Source: Amycolatopsis rubida (GTDB taxonomy: Bacteria; Actinomycetota; Actinomycetes; Mycobacteriales; Pseudonocardiaceae). Taken from it: DNA of 64,000 bases. Below, one piece after another: positions 42,865-50,577 of this stretch; position 1 is the first letter of the stretch; each line of letters starts with the position of its first letter. A program made the position numbers and the translations under genes. The stretch is from the NCBI RefSeq assembly GCF_900115345.1, contig NZ_FOWC01000009.1:124001-188000 (forward strand). The letters run 5' to 3'. The notes beneath the pieces were generated by a model. That model saw only the letters and a list, made by a program, of their open reading frames with translations, searched no databases and had not been told where the DNA came from.

Positions 42865-43577
42865 ACGACGCCGAACAACGGTTCGCCGCGCGCGAAGCTC
42901 GCCGAGCGTTCGGCGGGCTGCTCATGAGCCTGCCGTGGTGCTCGTGGGTGAACGACCCGTCAAAGGCGGCCGACGCGGAGTACAAGCCGCTCCAGCTCGC
43001 CACCGCCGCGGCGTGCGGCCTGCGCGTGCCGCGCACCGCGATCACCAACGTTCCCGGTGACGCTGTCGGACTCCGCGACCGGCTCGGAGACTCGGTCGTC
43101 TACAAGACGCTCTCGGGTGCCTCGGTCCCCGATGGGCAGCGGGTGTCGCTGGTGTACACGACTCCGGTCACCGTGGCGGACATGGCCGACGACCGGATTG
43201 CGCTTACCGCGCACCAGTTTCAGGAACGGATGCCGAAGATCCGGGATGTTCGGGCGACCGTCGTCGGCCGGCGCGTGTTCGCCGCGAACATCCTCGTCGC
43301 CGACGAGGACGCGGGGGAACTGCTCGACTGGCGCGCGGACTACACGGCATTGCGCTATGAGCCCGTGAGCCTCCCGGAGAGCGTCGAGTCGGCGCTGCTC
43401 AAGATGACCGATCACCTCGGCCTGGCGTTCGCCGCGGCCGATTTCGTCGTCACCGCCGATGACACCCACTACTTCGTGGACTTGAACCCCAGCGGGCAAT
43501 GGGGCTGGATAGAGGACGCGACGGCACTTCCCATCGCGGACGCGATCGCCGCCCTACTCACAGGAGAAGACCAGTGA
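42861..43577 (+). CDS. ATP-grasp peptide maturase, catalytic C-terminal part
   Basis: A 238-residue ORF from ATG 42861. It has the ATP-grasp core: DAEYKPLQLATAAACGLRVP and RTAITNVPG, the lysine strand SVVYKTLSGA, FQERMPKIRDVRATVVGRRV, and the metal-binding end FVVTADDTHYFVDLNPSGQW. This is the GRASP_SAV_5884 (TIGR04187)-like family that forms ester or amide cross-links in the precursor using ATP. The upstream frame extends to 42762, but that part is the N-terminal domain in the wrong frame. The stop overlaps the methyltransferase start (GTGA). Confidence 0.75.
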   Translation: MNDAEQRFAAREARRAFGGLLMSLPWCSWVNDPSKAADAEYKPLQLATAAACGLRVPRTAITNVPGDAVGLRDRLGDSVVYKTLSGASVPDGQRVSLVYTTPVTVADMADDRIALTAHQFQERMPKIRDVRATVVGRRVFAANILVADEDAGELLDWRADYTALRYEPVSLPESVESALLKMTDHLGLAFAAADFVVTADDTHYFVDLNPSGQWGWIEDATALPIADAIAALLTGEDQ

Positions 43578-44749
43578 CCGACGTGATCGAGCAGGACAGC
43601 AGGCTCAGCCAGTTGGCCGCCGACCTCAACACGGACCTCGTCGAGGGCTTGGAGACCTCCGGAAAGCTGACCACCCGCGCATGGGGGGCCGCGTTCGAGG
43701 ACGTCCCTCGCCACCTCTTCGCGCCGCGGTTCACCCTCCCGGACAACCTCGGCGGCATGGTCTTGGGTATCGCGGACGGCACGCGGCCCGAGGAATGGCT
43801 CAACGCGGTCTACCACGACGAGGCGCTGCTGACGATTTTCGACGAGCGCGAGATGGTCACGACCTCGTGCTCAGCGCCCTCGGTCGTGGCGATCATGCTG
43901 GAGTCCAGCCAAGCGGCCGAAGGCGACACCGTGCTCGAAATCGGTACCGGCACAGGATGGACGGCGGGTCTGCTTTCCCACCGACTCGGGCCGGACGCCG
44001 TCACCTCCGTGGACATTGACCCGCGGTGTGTGCGCGAGGCGCGGGAACGGCTGGATCACCTCGGCTTTGCCCCGACGCTCGCTGTCGCGGACGGCTACCT
44101 CGGTTACCCGACACGCGCGCAGTACGACCGGATCATCGCCACGACGTCCCTGCGGAAGGTGCCGCCAGCCTGGCTGACCCAAGTACGGCCGGGCGGAACC
44201 ATCCTGGCCGACATGCGCGGCGACTTCGCCGGCAACCTCGCCCGCCTCACCGTGAGCGAGGACGGGTCCGCGAGTGGTCATTTCCTGCGGGAGCGGGTGA
44301 ACTTCATGCCGTTGCGCAGCAACAAGGAGGAACACGTCCGCGAGCTGTCCGAGCTGGCGTCTCGTGCGGTCAGCGCTCCAGGCCAGCAACGGCGGACCAG
44401 CCTCGCCCCTGCCGCGCTGCGTACGTGGGACTTCGCCTTCCTCGCGCAACTCTCGATGCCGGAAACACGAGCCGGTCGCGTCCGGATCGACGGCGGTCCG
44501 ATGTACTACTGCCTCACGGACCCACGCAGCGAGTCGTGGGCACGGGTCGACGCAGACACCGACGACACCGAACACGAAGTCACACAAGGCGGAGACCGGC
44601 GACTGTGGGACGAACTGGAGACCGCCCACGAACTCTGGACCCGGCTGAACCAGCCATCACCCGCAGACTTCGCGATCACGGTTTCCGCAGCCGGCGAGCA
44701 AGCCGTCAGCTTGCCCGACGCCGACAGGCAGTGGGCCTTGTCGTTCTAG
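43574..44749 (+). CDS. PIMT-like methyltransferase of the graspetide cluster
   Basis: A 391-residue protein starting at GTG 43574, with AGGAGA upstream. The N-terminal half is related to protein-L-isoaspartate O-methyltransferase: FEDVPRHLFAP (41-51), TTSCSAPSVVAIML and the SAM motif VLEIGTGTGWTAGLL (120-134). About 190 extra residues follow. This is the methyltransferase of ATP-grasp peptide systems (TIGR04188). In related systems it methylates an Asp of the cross-linked peptide so that an aspartimide forms. It is the last gene of the peptide operon. Confidence 0.82.
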   Translation: MTDVIEQDSRLSQLAADLNTDLVEGLETSGKLTTRAWGAAFEDVPRHLFAPRFTLPDNLGGMVLGIADGTRPEEWLNAVYHDEALLTIFDEREMVTTSCSAPSVVAIMLESSQAAEGDTVLEIGTGTGWTAGLLSHRLGPDAVTSVDIDPRCVREARERLDHLGFAPTLAVADGYLGYPTRAQYDRIIATTSLRKVPPAWLTQVRPGGTILADMRGDFAGNLARLTVSEDGSASGHFLRERVNFMPLRSNKEEHVRELSELASRAVSAPGQQRRTSLAPAALRTWDFAFLAQLSMPETRAGRVRIDGGPMYYCLTDPRSESWARVDADTDDTEHEVTQGGDRRLWDELETAHELWTRLNQPSPADFAITVSAAGEQAVSLPDADRQWALSF

Positions 44750-44817
44750 TCCAAGCTCAAGGCAATGCACAACGGTCGAGAGACCCCAGCGGTGCACGAG
44801 TAGCCGCTCAAAGACAG

Positions 44818-44862
44818 CCCAGCCGCCACGTCCGGACCCCGACGCCAGGCGTGGCGGCTGGG
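44818..44862 (+). terminator. Terminator of the peptide operon
   Basis: A perfect 13-bp stem (CCCAGCCGCCACG at 44818-44830, CGTGGCGGCTGGG at 44850-44862) closes a 19-base loop. It lies 68 bases after the methyltransferase stop and just before the next gene. Confidence 0.75.
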
Positions 44863-44885
44863 TCCCAGCATCGAGGCGGCCCCGA

Positions 44886-45281
44886 ATGGCCACAGACGAT
44901 CAGGTAACCGCCGCGCGGCAGGACCGGCGTTCGCGCAACGCGCAGATGTTGCAAGCGTGGCGGAATGGCGCGTCGATCACGGAGATAGCTCGCGAGCTCG
45001 GCCGGTCGCTGAGCTGGACTGGGCGACTGCTGCGTCAAGAAGGGGCGGTGCTGCCGCCTATCCGCCAAGGAGTTCGGCGAGAACTCGACACGGACGCGAT
45101 CGTGCAGGGCTACGAGCAGGGAGCCTCGATGCAGGCGCTGGCCGACCAGCACGACACGTCGTACTGCACGATCCGACGGCTGTTGCTCCGAGAGAAGGTC
45201 ACGATTCGCCCGCACGGCGGACAGAACGCGCTAGCGCTGTCGCCTCTCCTGTCTGCCCAATCGTCGCGCGAGAAACGGTGA
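44886..45281 (+). CDS. Helix-turn-helix protein, resolvase/transposase-type DNA-binding repeats
   Basis: A 131-residue protein with two helix-turn-helix-like units: MLQAWRNGASITEIARELGR then SLSWTGRLLRQEG, and IVQGYEQGASMQALADQHDT then SYCTIRRLLLREKV. There is no catalytic domain. Such small proteins are frequent on mobile elements of actinomycetes. It might act as an excisionase-like or regulatory protein of the island; that is a guess. Confidence 0.6.
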   Translation: MATDDQVTAARQDRRSRNAQMLQAWRNGASITEIARELGRSLSWTGRLLRQEGAVLPPIRQGVRRELDTDAIVQGYEQGASMQALADQHDTSYCTIRRLLLREKVTIRPHGGQNALALSPLLSAQSSREKR

Positions 45282-45350
45282 TCCGCCGCGTAACAACGCG
45301 CGGGGGTTCGCCGATCCTTCTTGGCGAGCCACGAATCAGGGGGAGACATC

Positions 45351-45782
45351 GTGACGGACGGGGACTTTGACAGACCGACCTACTTCACGTCGCGGTCCGT
45401 CTCAACACTGCTGGCGATCCTCGTCGTCGCCTTCGGGCTGGTCAGCTTCTCGCCGCCGGTCGACCAGACCGCGCAGTCGGCCAGCCTGACGCCGGCCGCC
45501 AGCACGGAACCTCCATGCGATCCGGCCGCGGTGATGAACCGGCGGCTCGACGAGCTCGGCCGCGGCGGCTTCACATGGACGCTCGCCGAGCCGTCCGGCG
45601 GCCTGTGGGGCGTGGTCGACCTGCGAGGCACCATGCAGGCGTGCATCTCGGAAGCAGGTGACGAACGAGCGGGCCGCGGCGCTGCTGGAGGCGTTGCTCG
45701 ACGCCGAGCCGAAGATCGCCGGGCCGAGGGGCCGCTAGTGTCAGTAAACCGTCAAAAATCAACTCGATACAACGATGCCTAA
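45351..45782 (+). CDS. Small membrane-anchored protein, C-terminus possibly frameshifted
   Basis: An ORF of about 143 residues from GTG 45351, with GGGGGAG upstream. One membrane segment (SVSTLLAILVVAFGLVSF) is followed by an outer part (PPCDPAAVMNRRLDELGRGG, FTWTLAEPSGGLWGVVDLRG). After about residue 104 the frame becomes arginine- and alanine-rich and runs into the arm repeat. The GTG at 45658 opens a neater alternative end (NERAAALLEALLDAEPKIAG, stop at 45738). A frameshift near 45655 is possible. Function is unknown. Confidence 0.5.
   Translation: MTDGDFDRPTYFTSRSVSTLLAILVVAFGLVSFSPPVDQTAQSASLTPAASTEPPCDPAAVMNRRLDELGRGGFTWTLAEPSGGLWGVVDLRGTMQACISEAGDERAGRGAAGGVARRRAEDRRAEGPLVSVNRQKSTRYNDA
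45741..45760 (+). repeat. Arm-type repeat near attR
   Basis: TCAGTAAACCGTCAAAAATC matches 16 of 20 bases of 40089-40108 in the same orientation. It lies 93 bases inside attR. Confidence 0.5.
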
Positions 45783-45853
45783 CTGGGCCACTGTGAGTCC
45801 AAAACCCATACGCTGCAACACAATTGGAGCTAACATGGCCACGATTCTGCGAC

Positions 45854-45889
45854 AGCCGGTGTCGCAGGTTCGAATCCTGCCGGGGGCAC
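45854..45889 (+). repeat. attR: 36-bp direct repeat of the tRNA-Arg 3' end
   Basis: Identical to 39994-40029. Only the 3' half of the tRNA is present and upstream bases do not pair, so this is an attachment remnant and not a second tRNA gene. Confidence 0.9.
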
Positions 45890-45997
45890 CACAAGGATGG
45901 GAACGGCAGCGGGGCTGGTCACGGTGCCCTCCTTGTTCTCGTTATTGCATGTGTGCTGGTTGAGTCACTGTTCGCGGTCGAACGGCAGAACAGTGGC

Positions 45998-46494
45998 CTA
46001 GTGGGTGGCGTGACGCGTCGCTGGCGGTGTCGTTCCGGCTAGGGTGACTGTGCACTCGATCTGGTTGGTGTCTTTGTGGTAGGGGAGTTCGAGTCGAAGG
46101 GCTTCGAACAGCTGGCGCTCGGTGTCTTCGTGTATCTCCTCGATCCGGACCTCGCTCACGGGCAGAGTGTCGAGCGGTCGGGGTTGGGTGCCCGCTGGTT
46201 GGCCTCCTCGGCTTCGGCGAGCTGGGCTTCGAGTTCGATCTTGCGATGGTGCAGTTCGGCGCGTTCAGTGTTGATGTCGCGCACGAAGTCCTCGCTGGGT
46301 GTGTCGTTACGGGAGAAGTCGCGGACGAGGGTCTTGATCATTCGGGTGGTGTCGTCGATCTCGCGGCGCAGGGCGGCGAGATGTTGTTCCCGTTGGGCGG
46401 CGAGGTCGCGCACTGTGCTGTCGAGCAGGTCGCGGCGGTAGGTGCCGAAGAACAGGTAGCTGCGCGGCAGGTAACTGCGTTCGGGCCGGGGCAC
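45998..46494 (-). pseudogene. C-terminal remnant of a large serine recombinase
   Basis: The minus strand encodes RSYLPRSYLFFGTYRRDLLD and a coiled-coil segment (VRDLAAQREQHLAALRREID), typical of the region after the zinc ribbon of large serine recombinases. After NPDRS the frame shifts, and LFEALRLELPYHKDTNQIEC follows in another frame to a stop at 45998. The catalytic and DNA-binding domains are missing; the truncation point lies at the end of the aldo-keto reductase gene. It is the relic of a second mobile element next to the tRNA island. Confidence 0.7.
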
Positions 46495-46505
46495 AGCTCG
46501 CCCGG

Positions 46506-47540
46506 CTAGGCCTTGACTCCTGCGGCACGCTCAACCAGCGGTCTACGACGCAGGTTCGGGGTGAGCAGGGCGGGGGTGCGGTAGGCCATGTCGAGGGGCG
46601 AGACATCGGTGCCGGGTGGAACGATCTCGTCAAGCCGGTCGAGGAGCTCGTCGGAGAGTGACACCTCGGTTCCGGCGAGCAGGTCGTCGAGCTGTCCCAT
46701 GGTGCGAGGTCCGATGATCGCCGCGGTGACCCCGGGATGGGCGATCGCGAATGCGAGGGCGAGATGGGTCATCGGGATGCCGGCCTCCTCGGCCAGTGGG
46801 ATGAGCTGCTCGACGACGTCAAGACGGCGCTCGTCGCTCAGGTAGGAGAAGTGAGCGGCGCGGCGCAGATCGGTCTGCTGTCCCTTGCGCACCCGGCCGG
46901 TCAGCATGCCACCGGCGAGAGGGCTCCAGACGAGCGTGCCCATTCCGTACCCCTGCGCGACCGGCAGGACCTCCGCCTCGATCCCCCGATTGAGGATTGA
47001 ATAGGTGGGCTGTTCGGTGCGGAAACGTTCGAGGCCCCGGCGCTCGGAGACCCATTGCGCTTCCACTATCTCGGAGGCGGGCATCGCGGAGGAGCCGATG
47101 GTGCGCACCTTGCCGCTGTGGATCAGGTCGGACAGGGCCGAGAGGGTCTCCTCGATGTCGGTGGCGGGATCGGGGCGGTGTATCTGATAGAGGTCGATGT
47201 GGTCGGTCTTCAACCGCCTGAGGGAATTCTCGACCTCCGTCATGATCCAGCGGCGGGAGTTGCCCTGCTGGTTGGGGTCATCGCCCATCGGCAGGTGAAG
47301 CTTCGTGGCGAGGACGACGTTGTCACGACGACCGCGGAGTGCCTCGCCGACGATCTCCTCTGACTCTCCCCCCGAATAGGCGTCGGCGGTGTCGATGAGG
47401 TTGATGCCTGCGTCGAGGGCCTTGTGGATGATCCTGACGGCGTCGTCATGATCGGGGTTTCCGAGCCGGCCGAACATCATGGCGCCGAGTGCGTAGGGGC
47501 TGACCTTGATGCCCGTCTTTCCTAGAGCGCGGTAGTGCAT
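46506..47540 (-). CDS. Aldo-keto reductase
   Basis: A 344-residue NADPH-dependent reductase. The catalytic tetrad is visible: Asp and Tyr in NLIDTADAYSGGESEEIVGE (residues 47-66), Lys in VVLATKLHLP (near 79) and His in LYQIHRPDP (near 120). The C-terminal AIIGPRTMGQLDDLLAG binds the cofactor. It reduces aldehydes or ketones; the substrate is unknown. The start is ATG 47540. It is followed by the recombinase remnant and preceded by two hydrolase genes on the same strand, probably as one operon. Confidence 0.87.
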   Translation of the reverse strand: MHYRALGKTGIKVSPYALGAMMFGRLGNPDHDDAVRIIHKALDAGINLIDTADAYSGGESEEIVGEALRGRRDNVVLATKLHLPMGDDPNQQGNSRRWIMTEVENSLRRLKTDHIDLYQIHRPDPATDIEETLSALSDLIHSGKVRTIGSSAMPASEIVEAQWVSERRGLERFRTEQPTYSILNRGIEAEVLPVAQGYGMGTLVWSPLAGGMLTGRVRKGQQTDLRRAAHFSYLSDERRLDVVEQLIPLAEEAGIPMTHLALAFAIAHPGVTAAIIGPRTMGQLDDLLAGTEVSLSDELLDRLDEIVPPGTDVSPLDMAYRTPALLTPNLRRRPLVERAAGVKA

Positions 47541-47591
47541 AGATTCTCCGTTCGGTTTCGGTGCCGGTGTCCGGCATCGGGACGGGTTGGT

Positions 47592-48572
47592 TCAGGAGAG
47601 CAGTCGGTCGATCCACTGGTCGCGGGCGCCGGTCATGTCCTTCGCGAGCGTGGTGTGGGGGGCGAAGGCGTCGAAGGCGTGGAATCCACCGGGCCAGACG
47701 TGAAGCTCGGCTTGTCCTCCTGCCGCCCAGATGCCGGAGGCGTAGGCGATGTCCTCGTCCCGGAAGACCTCTGCGGAGCCGCAGTCGATGAAGGTCGGCG
47801 GCAGGCCGGACAGATCGCCGGCGCGAGCGGGAGCCGCGTAGACCGACACCTCGTCGCTGCCGCGGCGATCCCCGAGGAGTGCGGACCAGCCGGTGCGGTT
47901 GCTGCCGCGGTCCCACACGCCGACGCCGTCGATCTGCCGCGTCGACGCGGTGTCGTCGCGGTCGTCCAGCATCGGGTACATCAGCAACTGACCGGCGAGG
48001 GCTGGGCCGCGCCGATCGCGGGCGAGCAGGGTCGTGCCCGCAGCGAGGCCACCGCCTGCGCTGCTGCCGGCGATGACGAGCCGGCCCGCGTCGATGCCGA
48101 GCTCCTCGGCGTGCTCAGCGGTCCAGACGAGCCCCGCGTAGCAGTCCTCGACGGGGGCCGGATCGGGATGCTCCGGCGCGAGGCGGTAGCCGACGCTGAC
48201 CGCGACGGCGTCGTAGCGCAAGAGCCAGTCCGCGAGCACCTCGACCCCGCCGAGTCGGTCACCGAACACCATGCCGCCGCCGTGGACGTAGTAGAAGCCA
48301 ACGCCCGCCCCGACATGGCCGGCGGGCTGCACGATGCTGAGGGGGATGGCACCGCCGTCGGACGAGGGCGCGGTGACGTCGCGCACCTCCAGGCCACGTC
48401 GGACGAGCGCCTGTCTCGCGTCGGCACCGTCGCCCATTGTCTGCCGCAGAGGGTGGATCATCTCGGGGGTGATCGTGGGCGGAAGCTGCGCGGCCAGGGA
48501 CTCCAGCGCGGCCTCCAGCTCCGGATCGAACGGCGGGCGTGGGATCGCGGTGCCCGCGTTTTTCATTGTCAC
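47592..48572 (-). CDS. Alpha/beta hydrolase, hormone-sensitive lipase family
   Basis: A 326-residue esterase. It has the oxyanion motif YYVHGGGMVFGD (near 94), the nucleophile GSSAGGGLAAG (near 168), Asp in the EVFRDEDIAY region and the catalytic His in GGFHAFDAFAP. ATG 48572 overlaps the stop of the upstream hydrolase (ATGA). It cleaves esters of small acids. It shares an operon with the other hydrolase and the aldo-keto reductase, under the divergent TetR. Confidence 0.85.
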   Translation of the reverse strand: MTMKNAGTAIPRPPFDPELEAALESLAAQLPPTITPEMIHPLRQTMGDGADARQALVRRGLEVRDVTAPSSDGGAIPLSIVQPAGHVGAGVGFYYVHGGGMVFGDRLGGVEVLADWLLRYDAVAVSVGYRLAPEHPDPAPVEDCYAGLVWTAEHAEELGIDAGRLVIAGSSAGGGLAAGTTLLARDRRGPALAGQLLMYPMLDDRDDTASTRQIDGVGVWDRGSNRTGWSALLGDRRGSDEVSVYAAPARAGDLSGLPPTFIDCGSAEVFRDEDIAYASGIWAAGGQAELHVWPGGFHAFDAFAPHTTLAKDMTGARDQWIDRLLS

Positions 48573-49486
48573 TTGCTCTCCAGGCGTCCGGCCGGCTCGG
48601 GCTCGGAGCGCAGCTCGTCCGCGGCAACGGTCCAGTCCTCTGCATCACCGAGGACGGCGGCGCGCAGCCAGGCGGTGCTGAGGCGTTGCACGAGCTCCAC
48701 GCGTTGCGGGTTCTCGTCGGTGGTCGCGGCGGCTTCGTAGCCGTTGATGCCGCCGAGTCCGTGCTCGCCTCCGAAGAGAGTGAGCAGGGTCTTGTTCGCG
48801 GGGCTCATGGTGTACACGTCGGTGAACCAGTCCGGGCCTCGGGTGGATAGCGGCGACTGGTCGTGGTCCCCGGCGGCGAGGAACGCCGGCGCGGTCAGTT
48901 CGGTGAAGTCGGGGCGCATGAACGGGAAGTACGTCTGCGCCAGCTCATTGAGGCTGTCCCCATCGCCCGGATGCGCCAGCAGGACGCCGACCGTGAAACG
49001 AGCGTCCGTCATGCTCTCGCCCGGGGTGCCGGCGGCGTCGCGGACCCGCTCGCCGAGGAGCATGCCGGCAGTCTGCGCGCCGTAGGAATGGCCGGCGGCG
49101 ATCAGCCGGGTCCGGTCGATCCGCCCCGCGAGTCCGGGAACGGTCCGCTCGATGAGTTCGAGGCTGTCGGCGACATGGCTCATGTCCTGGACGCGCAGGC
49201 GCCAGATGTCCGGGGTGCGCGGGTCATCGGGGGCAAGGCCGAGCGTCTTGGAGTCCAGGAAGGTCGGCTGGATGACCACGAAGCCGCAGGCGGCCCAGTA
49301 GTCGGCCAGCGGCGCGTAGTCGCGGGAGGCGAGGCTGAAGCCGTGGGCGAACACGATCGTCGGCAGCCCATCGCCGGAGGTGGGCGCCGACACCTTCACC
49401 TGAAGATCCTGACCCCGGTACGAGGCGGGAATCGTGACGGGCGAGACGGTGGTCACAGGAGTCGGAGCGGAGATGGTGGTCATCAT
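48569..49486 (-). CDS. Chlorophyllase-like alpha/beta hydrolase
   Basis: A 305-residue protein. LPTIVFAHGFSLASRDYAPL holds the oxyanion region, LIAAGHSYGAQTAGML the nucleophile serine, and LFGGEHGLGGI the probable catalytic histidine. The layout matches the chlorophyllase/dienelactone hydrolase-like group without a signal peptide. It is the first gene of the operon, divergent from the TetR gene across two palindromic operators. Confidence 0.82.
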   Translation of the reverse strand: MMTTISAPTPVTTVSPVTIPASYRGQDLQVKVSAPTSGDGLPTIVFAHGFSLASRDYAPLADYWAACGFVVIQPTFLDSKTLGLAPDDPRTPDIWRLRVQDMSHVADSLELIERTVPGLAGRIDRTRLIAAGHSYGAQTAGMLLGERVRDAAGTPGESMTDARFTVGVLLAHPGDGDSLNELAQTYFPFMRPDFTELTAPAFLAAGDHDQSPLSTRGPDWFTDVYTMSPANKTLLTLFGGEHGLGGINGYEAAATTDENPQRVELVQRLSTAWLRAAVLGDAEDWTVAADELRSEPEPAGRLESK

Positions 49487-49547
49487 CGTGCTTTCTGAGG
49501 AGTCGTGGACAGAGGCGGTGTTTCGAGATGGATTCCGCTAACATTGC

Positions 49548-49595
49548 CTAAACGGATCATCGATCCACAACGATACGGATCAATGATCCGTTTAG
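49548..49595. promoter_or_regulatory. Two TetR operators between hydrolase operon and TetR gene
   Basis: ACGGATCA-A-TGATCCGT (49575-49591) is a perfect dyad. A second, degenerate site (GGATC-ATC-GATCC) lies at 49554-49566. The outer halves also form a perfect 13-base inverted repeat (49548-49560 with 49583-49595). Confidence 0.7.
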
Positions 49596-49600
49596 CAAGC

Positions 49601-50218
49601 ATGAGAGACAACGAGGGCAGAACGCTGACAGCGAACAACGGGGAACCGCATGCGTCGAAGAGAGCAGACGCCCTCCGCAATGCGCGGACGGTGCTGGAGG
49701 CCGCGGCGGCGGTGTTCGTCGAATCCGGTGTGGACGCGCCGATCCGTCAGATCGCGTCCCGTGCCGGCGTCGGCATCGCCACCATCTACCGTCACTACCC
49801 GACCCGGCAGGACCTCATCGTCGCCGTCTACCGGCATCAAGTGGAGGCATGCGCTGCCGCCGCCCCGGAGCTTCTCGCGTCCTCGTCATCGGCTTTCGCG
49901 GCGCTGCGCAGCTGGGTGGGCCTGTTCGTGGAGTTCCTGACGACCAAGCACGGGCTCGCCTCCGCGATGAGCTCGGACGAGGGCGAGTTCGGCACCCTCC
50001 ACGCCTACTTCCTCGACCGGCTCGTCCCCGCCTGCTCCCAGATCCTGGATGCGGGCATCGCCGCCGGTGAATTCCGCCCAGGCGTCCCTGCCGCGCTCCT
50101 GCTGCGCGCGGTCGGCAACCTCTGCGTCACCAGCCAGTTCGACCAAGCCAACGAGACCCAGAACATGGTCGATGTCTTTCTTGACGGGATGACCGTCGTC
50201 GCCTCGCCGAGTTCGTAG
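49601..50218 (+). CDS. TetR-family regulator of the hydrolase operon
   Basis: A 205-residue protein from ATG 49601. The DNA-binding domain spans about residues 24-72 (VLEAAAAVFVESGVDAPIRQ, then IASRAGVGIATIYRHYPTRQ). The C-terminal domain resembles the SbtR-like group. The upstream palindromes lie between it and the divergent hydrolase operon, so it most likely represses both. Confidence 0.83.
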   Translation: MRDNEGRTLTANNGEPHASKRADALRNARTVLEAAAAVFVESGVDAPIRQIASRAGVGIATIYRHYPTRQDLIVAVYRHQVEACAAAAPELLASSSSAFAALRSWVGLFVEFLTTKHGLASAMSSDEGEFGTLHAYFLDRLVPACSQILDAGIAAGEFRPGVPAALLLRAVGNLCVTSQFDQANETQNMVDVFLDGMTVVASPSS

Positions 50219-50577
50219 ACCCTTCTTCCCGCCGTGGCGGGCCGGGAGCGCCGCGATGCCTGGACGCGACGCTGTCCAGGCACGACGAGCTGGCGAGGAA
50301 GCGACCGTGGCAAACCGGGCAACTGTCTGCGAGTTGGCGCTCATCAGGTGCTCCCACCGGAGCCTGGACGCTCGAAGGTCGCCTCGACCGTCAACGTGCC
50401 GATGAAAACTCCCTGGTCAGCCCCGTTCCCATCCTTTGGTAGTCCTGCCGGGGGGCACAAAACCTGGTGATCGGCATGTCCTCTGGCCCGCGGAAATGCC
50501 CTCGCTTCCGATCGGTTAAGGGCAGCCGCCTCTCTGCCGCGACGCCCCTCTCTCTGCGGTGCGCCACCCGGGATCGC
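50219..50577. other. Intergenic stretch without a supportable gene
   Basis: Reading frames here have no recognisable protein and are shadows of each other. A short GC hairpin (CCCGCC-GT-GGCGGG, 50228-50241) follows the TetR stop. The only other feature is the tRNA-like fragment at 50443-50459. Confidence 0.4.
50443..50459 (+). repeat. Possible third copy of the tRNA-Arg 3' end (att-like)
   Basis: TCCTGCCGGGGGGCACA equals the last bases of the tRNA attachment site (40015-40030) with one extra G. It may mark the far end of a second, tandem element that begins at attR. The match is short. Confidence 0.35.

Larger units (their letters stand above)
39994..45889. mobile_element. Integrated island at tRNA-Arg(CCU), about 5.9 kb, without an integrase gene
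   Basis: Identical 36-bp repeats of the tRNA 3' end bound the segment. A second pair of 20-base repeats, matching at 16 positions, sits just inside both ends. The cargo is an XRE-TPR regulator, two small genes, a graspetide-type peptide cluster, an HTH protein and a small membrane protein. No tyrosine or serine recombinase, replication or transfer gene is visible inside, so it would need an integrase in trans or has lost its own. Confidence 0.8.

Noticed and set aside
40030..45853. Integrase gene inside the island
   Set aside because: I looked for the tyrosine recombinase R-H-R-Y pattern and for serine recombinase motifs in all frames and saw none. The only recombinase sequence is the remnant at 45998-46494, outside attR.
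45854..45889. Second tRNA-Arg gene
   Set aside because: Only the 3' half is present; the bases upstream cannot form the acceptor, D or anticodon stems.
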